From positions 73,165,160 through 73,229,159 of the forward strand of contig OX104130.1 of the NCBI GenBank assembly GCA_944470555.2: 64,000 bases of DNA. The letters are read 5' to 3'. The notes beneath the pieces were generated by a model. The model was given only the letters and a program-made list of their open reading frames with translations. It made no database searches and had not been told where the DNA came from. Positions 56,401 to 64,000 of the stretch are shown piece by piece. A program made the position numbers and the translations under genes. Each line of letters starts with the position of its first letter. Positions within the stretch are counted from its first letter, which is position 1. This DNA is from Heterobilharzia americana. Lineage: Eukaryota > Platyhelminthes > Trematoda > Strigeidida > Schistosomatidae.

Positions 56401-59400
56401 TCTTTACACAGTCGATTATTCAGTATTTCTGCCAATGTATCTTCCAACCAGTATTCATAAACAGTGCATTTATTGAAACCGTAAAGGCTTCTTCTTTGAA
56501 ATTCTTAGGCCTCATGTTCCCCTCGATGAATCTTGACATAACCATTCTTAGTTAAAACTTCAAAATATTTCCAGCTCTTCATTTAGTGCATCATTCGTAT
56601 AAATTTTCATAATTCGTATGCATGGTGAATGAATTAAATCTTTTTTCTAAACTACTAGAATCCAACTTTGAAAATGAGTATACTGACCGTTCCAGGTTTC
56701 TTTTCAGCAATAAACTGATTTATCAGGAGACTATAAAGCTTATTGGGCATTATGTATGGTTAACATTATAATACGATAGATGGAACTAATAAAGTATCTA
56801 CAAAATGATGTCATTCATCAGCCCACTTTTTGTATGACGCAACTTCATCAACAGTCTAGAAGCAAATACTTATGTGAAGCATATTTGCAGTTCTTAATAC
56901 GGAGTATACCTAAAAAGTTCCAGTATCATAGTTGTCATTATTTGTCAGCAACTACAAAGATAGACATTAAAATACTAAAGTTATGAGCTGTCATATACTA
57001 TGCCTTAATCTTCAGGTTTTATCCACCAAACCACTACATTATTGGTGATTCTCAGCTGCTTAGGTGTTGAAGTATAAATTCCTTTCATTTTCGAGAGTTT
57101 TTTGTGAACAATCTTGACCTGTGAATGACGCGGTCTCTGCGAGGTTAAGATATGCTAGTACTCAAAAAAAAGAAGACGTAAAACATCTATACACCTTAAG
57201 GTATCATGTATCACCTGTTTAAGGGATTCCAATCTCCTAGATTAGCTTATGTTCCCATGACCGTATTCTAAGCAAGTACTAGTTGTCCAAGGCTAAGCTA
57301 ACAGAATATCTTACCATCAGCATGTGCACAGGCAACAACTAATCAGTCATTCTTTGTCACAGATGTCTATGTGCAACTCCCCAATGTGTCCACCATCAGT
57401 CAATTTTTGAAGATCAAATACGTTAAAACAAATTTCTTCAGACTGTCATATACCATGTTATGAAATAATCAGCTAATGTGCATAGAAAAACGATATCACA
57501 CACTTGAATACTGAGCAGAATAGTGCAGATTTAAATTGAGGGCTTGCAAATTAACAGCGGTAAATTTAGACAGTTATCTCGTACTGGAAATTAGCATTCT
57601 TATCAACTAAACATTCACAATCACAAAATGATGGGTAATGTGAAAGTAGAATAGGCTAGATGCTCAAAAAACCTTCATGAAGATGTTTAGTTGTGATTTA
57701 AACAATGACCATTTGCCTCAAGATATATGCCGTATAAGGACTTAAGATGTCAGATAAAGAAATTTTCTTCTAGAAAGCAAATATTTCGTTAGACAGGTAC
57801 AAGAGTAGTGACTTCTCATTTATCTACCACTTGAAAAGTGCTGAACACATTGTTTCATTGGAAAAGTTCGACTGACCCACGGTGTCTTCGTATTAATAAA
57901 ATCATCATACTTTATTTCCATTATCACATTTTCATTAGCTTCCACTACCTGAGAGACTACGCCAAAAACTCTTCTTAATGTACACATCAACCCAGAGGGA
58001 ACACTTCAACCCTCTTGATGTCAGTGTGTTGTCACTTGCTTCCTTAAATCAACTAGTGAACTTCTCCAGCTTACCCAAACACCAAATAGAATCCAGAAAA
58101 CAAAGCAAACATTTTTTTTCGACATCAGATTTCAATCGGTAAAGAAAGAGACGTTACAAACTGACTTCTTTGACATGAAATACACTTCAAGTGTCACCAC
58201 TTATGACGCCTCTGAAGTGGAATAAATACACAGTTCCTCTCCACTGACAACACATTTGCCTTTACAAAAATCTCCAATTTGTCCAATATTCAACTATTTC
58301 ATAGTCTATATAACCTATGATCAAGATTTCATCAAACAGTATGGCAAGTATTGGGTGCTGAGTAAAAAATAGACATTGGACAAAGAGTCTATTGTGTAAG
58401 TCATCATCAAATACATTAGGGAGCTTATCCACAGTTAGTGACATGGTGTTGATGTTCAAAGCACCAAAAATATGACACCACCAATATTTTCAAAATGACT
58501 GCATGTATCAGAGACATTCAAGAGTTGTTACAAACATGCTAAATTACATTGTTTCATTTAAAACAATCCATTTGAAAATTCCACTGAAGCCCATTCGCTT
58601 CATTTAGCACCCAAAATATATGTTACACATGACTGCTAACTTATCAGTTCAACATTACTCTGAAGTCATGCATTTCACTCCCTTACGCATAGGGATAAAA
58701 TACAGAATGACTACTGAGAAGTTGACCTGAATGATACAAATACACGCTGATGAATGCTCTGCATGACATTTCACTCACCACAATTCAGTCTATATAAAAC
58801 ACCAAAAGTAAGATCATTAACACTGATCTGTCACAGAGTTTCACAAAACGTTCTACCTGCAATTAAGAAAACAACTATTCACTCCAAGATAAAAATTTGG
58901 AATGACTGAATATCTCGAATGAAAGGTAACTGTATAACGTGAAGATCAATAGGAGAATATGAGGCAAATTTGTCCTACTCACAACAAAAGCTAACACTGT
59001 TTCCTTCCATCGAAACCTGAATCCTCACCTCCACTATATGCATCCGACTTCACTGTTGCACGAAATTCGTTTGAGAGAAAAGTGAGAGTTGATTTTTATC
59101 AAACATCAAAACGGTGACCATCAGAGTGACTCAGAGTTCAACCATAACCCTTACCACACCAACGAATTGACTGCGTGGATGTATGTGAGTAGTTGTGTGC
59201 ATTACTGACAACACTTCATTCTCATATTCCACAACAATTTTAATTACCTCTTATCACACACATAATCTAAAAAATGTTCACTGTTTCTTCACTAAATTAT
59301 ATCTCTTTTTTTATTACATCTCCACTCGTCATTAAGATCATCTCGTGTGATTTATATTCTACAACTTTGTGTTTACACATGTTTCCCTTCCCAATGGTGA

Positions 59401-59583
59401 GTTTTGTAGCCTGAATCCTATCTCAGGCATTATGCTTTACGACATCTGGCAATCATCGTAACTAGAATATCGAAAATAATTAAACAGAATGAATCTATAC
59501 CTGTTAGTGACATTGTCATATTCATGCTTCTTGCATTCACACATAACATGTTTCACTCTTGAATTTTCAACATATCACAACTG
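56401..59583. other. No recognisable gene; one weak possible exon
   Basis: A minus-strand frame at about 58268-58497 encodes 'MSLTVDKLPNVFDDDLHN' and 'PILAILFDEILIIGYIDYE', which is protein-like. It ends at a TAA (or at a donor-like gtaaag), but there is no clear acceptor, so I do not call it a gene. Nothing else is recognised in this stretch. Confidence 0.35.
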
Positions 59584-60131
59584 AGAGATTAGTAATTTGT
59601 CAATTTAGTGTGAACGTTCAGTCAAAGGATAAGTAGTGGTGAAAGGATAAAGGAACGAACGAGTGTGTGCACGATAGTTTACAAGTCATGTGGACAGTTG
59701 ATTAAAAGGAGACATGTTTTCACGCATAAGATTTCAGTCAACTCAGAAAAACATCTAGTTATAGTATATATAAAATTGGAATGTCATTTTTGCAACACAT
59801 GAATAGTGCTTTTCTTACATGCTTGTGAAGATGGTGTGCAAGAAATATGGTGATTTCCTCAGAACAGGTTTGCTCGACTATTAGATGGATTTCGTTTCCC
59901 ATGTTCTCATGTGAACAGAATAGTTTCATTAACAAGTCTTGCATCCAGATACGATCAGTAATTATGCAGTAACACAATTCACATCGATGAATAAGGCACT
60001 GCAACTGACATTTCAGGCATCTTGCACCTGTGTGAGTATGCATAAATGTCACCTACATAATAATTATGATGTCGGGATTGGCTTGTAATGAAATATTGAA
60101 ACTTTGATCTGATAAAACAACTAATATATAT
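59584..60131. repeat. Tandem duplication, unit 1
   Basis: The first 113 bp (59584-59696) match 60132-60244 with about four differences. A second block around 59799-60115 matches 60295-60556 less well, with indels. The units are therefore adjacent, direct, and about 548 and 425 bp long. They share an exon-like segment with the same splice signals on the minus strand. Confidence 0.8.
59819..60027 (-). CDS. Possible cysteine-rich exon inside the tandem duplication
   Basis: On the minus strand a 209-bp open segment lies between an acceptor (catactcacacag, AG at 60028-60029) and a strong donor (AAGCAT then gtaagaaaag at 59818). It is entered with two bases and left in phase 0. It codes 69 residues, starting ARCLKCQLQCLIHRCELC and ending AHHLHKH, with eight or nine Cys. 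Both splice signals are retained in the neighbouring duplicate, which supports a real exon. The protein is not recognised; a secreted or zinc-binding Cys-rich protein is possible. The gene would run leftward. Confidence 0.45.
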
Positions 60132-60556
60132 AGAGATTAGTAATTTGTCAATTTAGTGTGAACGTTCACTCAAAGGATAAGTAGTGATGAAAGGATAAAG
60201 GAACGAACGAGTGTGTGCATGATAGTTTACAAGTCATGCGGACAATATTTACGAATTTAGCGTTACTTCACATATAAAGTTTAAAACACTTATTATGAGT
60301 AGTGCTTTTCTTACATGCTTGTGAAGATGCTTTTTCAGAAATATGGTGACCTTCTATTGACAAGTTTACTTGATTTGTAGACCAATAACGTTTTCTGTGT
60401 TCTCATCTGAGGAGAAAACTTTCATTCCTCATTTTACAAAAACATCACTCATATTTCGGTTATCTTGTACCTGTGGGAGTATGCAAAGTTGTCAAAAGTA
60501 ACTGTAAAGTCAAAAACTGAGAACTTAGTCTGATAAAACCGTTGATATATTTCTTT
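60132..60556. repeat. Tandem duplication, unit 2
   Basis: The second unit of the duplication. It retains the leading 113-bp block nearly unchanged and a more diverged second block. The difference in divergence between the two blocks is unusual and may reflect gene conversion or selection on the first block. Confidence 0.8.
60315..60470 (-). pseudogene. Decayed duplicate of the cysteine-rich exon
   Basis: It has the same acceptor context (catactcccacag, AG at 60471-60472) and the same donor (AAGCAT then gtaagaaaag). The body is 53 bp shorter than the copy at 59819 and carries in-frame stops before the shared end FLKKHLHKH. Likely a dead duplicated exon. Confidence 0.5.
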
Positions 60557-60904
60557 TTTGACCGCATGAATTGGATAGTTACAATATGCAGAGTGCACCT
60601 TTTGTTATGCTTCGAATACCGCTAACTTTACTTGCTTAAACACTGACCTGGCATCTTTGTTCATATCAGTTTCTATGACCTTTTATTTATGATATTGCAT
60701 CATAGGGATCTCTAGCTATCCAATGTAAAACCTTTGTGATTCCATCTTAGGCTTTGATGTAGAAAGGTCCATTATAATTGAATAAGAGAAAGGTTGTTAG
60801 GTGTTGAGGGTCAACTAGTGGAAAGTACTTCAACTCGTCCTTGACCCTGAATAAGTTTACACTCATTGAATTGGTTAAAATCAAGTAGTATTCATCATTT
60901 ACGA
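60557..60904. other. No recognisable gene
   Basis: Short AT-rich spacer between the duplication and an RTE element. The 101-codon minus frame across 60747-61052 runs into RTE sequence and is not a gene. Confidence 0.4.
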
Positions 60905-60905
60905 T

Positions 60906-63128
60906 TATATTATTATTATTATTATTATCACTTATCCTTTGAGTTCCTACTTGAACACAGGACTTCAGTAGTACGTTTCCATTGCACTCTGTTCTCTGCA
61001 GTCTGTTTAACCTGGCTCTACGACTGCCCACAAGCTTTCGCTTATTCCTCACATACCATCTCCTCCATGTTACCCTCAGCTGGGACGCACAACTTGTCGT
61101 TTCTCCATTTGAATTCTGATCAGGTGCCTGGCGCGTGATGTCTCCGAACAGTATTCTCAGTGTATACTCACACCATCTTCACTTTCTTCTGCACATATCA
61201 TGGGCGATTGGTTGTTGGTTGGTTGGTTGCCAGTTAGAAATCCTTCGTATTTATTCTTTCTGGTCATCTGATCTTCAGCAACGAGGTTAGGTAGCTGTTG
61301 ATGAATGCCCGTAGTTTGTTGGAAGTGCTTTCCGCGACGTGCCGAGTTTCTGAACCATATAGAAGCACCGACTTCGCTGACATTGGTGTTGGAAATCCAG
61401 ATCGCGTTCACGCTTTATGCTGAGTGCAGTAAATCTCCACACTGATTTCAGATTGATGAAAGCCCGTGTTGATCTATTTTAGATCCTGGCTTTGACATCC
61501 CCAAAAGTGATGCCGCCACAGTCTGTAGTTGGAACGATGCTGCCTATGTAGGTAGATGAAAGACACTACTTCCTTTGTGTTTCTCCCGTTCATGGTGTTT
61601 GATACCTCTCACTGTTGGTTGGGTATCTTCATCACCTCTGCCTTCTCTACGTTCATATAAAGGAGGTTCCATCTTCGCTGCCTGGCATCGCCTAGCATCT
61701 TCAGCCAACTTGTTAGTTTTCATCTATGAGTCCTCGAGTTTGTGCGAAAAGACACTAGACACAAATCATCATCGGCGGCGAAATCCAAATTTTCTAAGTT
61801 GTTTTCATTCATCAAACAGCGCATGCCTGTCTTATAGCTCCTCACGGTTCGCTGCGTGATCCAGTCCACCAAAATCAGGAAGATCATGGGTGACAGTAGG
61901 TGGCAGCCTTGTCTTACTCCTGTCATCACTTCAAAGGAATCACTGAGCTTTCCATTGTGGATCACTTGGCATGTAGCATGATATGGCATATAGCTGTTGA
62001 ATGATGTTGATGAAGGTTTGTGACATTCCGTAGTGTTGAAGCAGCTGCCAAATTACTTCTCGGTTGATATCTTGATTGAAGGCCTTATCAGAGTCGATGA
62101 AGTTGAGACAGACAGTTGACTGGCATTCCATGCTCAGTTCTATGATGATGCGTAGCGTTGCAGTTTGATGCGCACATGATGTTTTCTTCTTGAAGCCCGC
62201 CATCTTGTTCTGGTCGTAATCCTTTTGAATCCAGCGCATCTTTTAGTCTCTCCGTGACGATGTGGCTTAGTATTTTCATTGGTATGGATAGGAGCATGAT
62301 TCTTCACTGGTACTTGCAAAGAAGTAGGTCGTTCTTCTTTGGAGGATTGACAAGGTAGCCCTTCATACAATCAATGGACAGGTAACTTTCCTTCCTTGCC
62401 TCCTTCCAAACCTCGTGCAGTAGTGATGCGAGCATGTCCACCGTTGTCTCTGCGTCTGTGTTCAGTGCTTCTGGTGGAATTCCATCTAGTCTTGCACCTC
62501 CTCAGATTTCATCAACTTCATGCAGTTCAGGACTTCGACTTTTGTCAGAGGGCTTATGTTCACTTGTAGTTCTGACGTTGCTGGTGGTATTTCTGGACTA
62601 GTAGCAGCAGGTGGTGGTGATGGTCAATTCAAGAGTTTTTCGAAATGGCCAGACCATCATTTCTTTTGTTTCTTCTCTCTGGTGGCTGTCGTCTAGGTTG
62701 TAGTATCGGAGTAGATTATTGACTACTTTCAAGTTGGCAGTTTGCAGATTCCACTTCCATTGCATCTACTTTCGCAGATACCCAACCTACCACTTGTATG
62801 CTACATCTCCTCACATCTTTCGCAATGGGAGCAGCCTTGCTAGGTTCAAACATGGTGCGGACATTTCATATGTCTATGCTTCGCTTAGTTTTGCTTTCAT
62901 TCGATAATTGGCTTCCCGAAAGCTTTCACCAACTGGGGTCGTTTCGTCTCCCCGATTCATGAAAATAACATGTTTACTTTTATTTTTTAGATTTGTTTGT
63001 GCTTTGAAGCTTCTTTAGCTCCTGGATTGGACTGGTTTTCCGGTGTAGGGTTGTTAGCCCAATGCCCAACCTTCCCTCTTTATCCGGGCTTAGGACTGGC
63101 TAGTAACTAGTAACTAGTTAACCAGGCA
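60906..63128 (-). mobile_element. RTE-clade retrotransposon, both ends present, endonuclease deleted
   Basis: On the minus strand the 5' end (gcctggttaactagttac) is at 63128 and the 3' end with a (TAA)n tail at 60906. The 5' UTR and first part of EN read to about 62690. There the sequence jumps to the RT N-terminus (agagaagaaacaaaag, equivalent to 28120 of the full copy), removing about 1.1 kb with the EN catalytic motifs. RT motif 1, motif A (LNFIDSDKAFN, near 62110), motif B (GVRQGCHLLSPM, near 61930) and motif C (DFAADDDLCL, with an insertion, near 61785) remain in broken frames. Dead as an autonomous element. Target-site duplication unclear. Confidence 0.9.
61720..62239 (-). pseudogene. 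RTE reverse transcriptase palm relic
   Basis: Two overlapping minus-strand frames. 62239-61940 has 'ECQSTVCLNFIDSDKAFN' (motif A; AFDSV has become AFNQD) and REVIWQLLQHYGM. 61989-61720 has 'TGVRQGCHLLSPMIFLILVDW' (motif B plus an extra Leu) and LENLDFAADDDLCLVS (motif C, altered by an insertion, so FADD is not intact). Non-functional. Confidence 0.85.
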
Positions 63129-63131
63129 AAT

Positions 63132-63132
63132 T

Positions 63133-63182
<50 letters not shown>
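63132..63182. repeat. (TA)n microsatellite
   Basis: Nearly pure TA dinucleotide run directly beside the 5' end of the minus-strand RTE element. It may have been the integration site or have expanded later. Confidence 0.9.
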
Positions 63183-63186
<4 letters not shown>

Positions 63187-63844
63187 TCATAAAATAAACC
63201 CTGAAAATATTGTTCAGACTCCTAAAATTTTATTTCACTTTCAATAGACTGCCATTCACTACGTCGAGCGAAATATGCAATACTTCAAAGGCGTCACATG
63301 CACTGATTGGAGTGAAGAACGCAAAGAAAATAGAAAACAGCTGTTCATATGAAGCAACATTGTCAGTTGGCCTGAAACAGCTGCCCTTCATAATGTCCGG
63401 AAACTTCTAAAATTCATATGGTTATTTGTTCATTATGTTCTTTTTCAACTTCGATTCTCAGAGTTATTTTGGCAATTTATTACTGTTCACTTTTGTTTTC
63501 TCATTATTCGCATCATATTCATATGATTAAGCTCGCTGATAAATCTTCAGAATGTACAATTGGCTGACCAATAACGTTAACCTAAGTATTTCATTTCATA
63601 GTAATCAAGAAGTTTGCAAAACATTTCGAACCACTTCGTGAATAAAACAAATTATCTGTGCGATTTCGCTCAGAGTTATGTTCTTTGCCATATATATACA
63701 CAATTGATGGCAAAATATTTTCTATTTGCCTTCTATGTCGTCTTTCAATATGGAAATGTTTTCAGGTGAACAAATAGAAGAGTCAAGCAAACAAACATAT
63801 CACGCCGTTTCATTAAAAAACTCATGTAGCTATATGTGATCTCT
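63183..63844. other. No recognisable gene
   Basis: A 66-codon frame at 63210-63410 (+) has no motif. The rest is AT-rich. Confidence 0.35.
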
Positions 63845-64000
63845 CTGGTTGTGGTCCACTGGATCATGCAACAAACCGTGAGGAGCCAGAGGATGTACAT
63901 ACGCTGTTTGACAGATGAAAAGATCTAAGGAGATTTTAATTTCGCCGATAATAGTGATTTATGTCTAATGTCTTGTCACACAAACTCGAAGACTTACAGA
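63845..64000 (+). mobile_element. RTE-clade fragment, runs off the window
   Basis: It matches 28910-29045 of the full copy: gtggtccactggatcatgca, then the motif C region (ttttaatttcgccgat, interrupted by a small insertion) and 'cacacaaactcgaaga'. Diverged and frameshifted. Its 3' end lies beyond the window. Confidence 0.8.

Overview
The window is non-coding, AT-rich eukaryotic DNA dominated by old retroelements. It most likely comes from a schistosome (Schistosoma or a close schistosomatid fluke). The reasons are: many copies of an RTE-clade (SR2/SjR2-like) non-LTR retrotransposon; Sm-alpha-like tRNA-derived SINEs carrying hammerhead ribozyme sequences; several Penelope-like element (PLE) relics ending in GIY-YIG-like domains; and no intact gene longer than a single exon. 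There is no sign of operons, Shine-Dalgarno sites, CRISPR or other prokaryotic features.

Layout. Eleven RTE copies are recognisable (+ or -): 2.62-2.92 (-), 4.08-5.38 (-), 13.25-14.83 (+), 21.53-22.21 (+), 26.55-29.84 (+, full length), 33.49-34.10 (-), 36.87-39.43 (+, nearly full length), 50.04-51.25 (-), 52.82-53.81 (+), 60.91-63.13 (-, both ends present, internally deleted) and 63.85-64.0 kb (+, runs off the window). They share a 3' end reading about 'ccactaggaacccaaggga' followed by a (TAA)n tail. Four have target-site duplications that I can read directly, from perfect to 3/15 mismatched, so insertions of different ages are present. All copies are frameshifted.

PLE relics lie at 7.57-8.45 (-), 22.27-22.57 (-), 25.83-26.10 (-), 48.1-50.0 (+), 54.56-55.4 (+) and 56.15-56.4 kb (-). 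tRNA-like, hammerhead-bearing SINEs fall into three groups. Group A (Sm-alpha-like) is at 16.8-17.0, 32.63-32.85, 32.83-33.08 and 42.69-42.91 kb. Group B is at 0.12-0.29, 8.89-9.04, 9.65-9.95, 15.81-16.07, 21.31-21.40, 24.77-24.92, 25.48-25.67 and 44.37-44.50 kb. Group C is at 19.75-19.80 and 44.90-45.08 kb. The group C copy at 44.92-44.97 kb keeps what looks like a complete hammerhead fold on the minus strand. A third class of non-LTR remnant is at 18.54-18.93 kb (-).

Host coding sequence is sparse and uncertain. I can point to possible single exons with splice signals at 23.54-23.75, 31.30-31.47, 41.80-41.95 and 51.76-51.97 kb (+), 35.50-35.72 and 36.60-36.82 kb (-), and a cysteine-rich exon at 59.82-60.03 kb (-). 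The last has a decayed tandem duplicate at 60.32-60.47 kb with the same splice sites. These may be exons of genes with long introns, but I recognise none of the proteins. The remaining DNA looks like intron or intergenic sequence.
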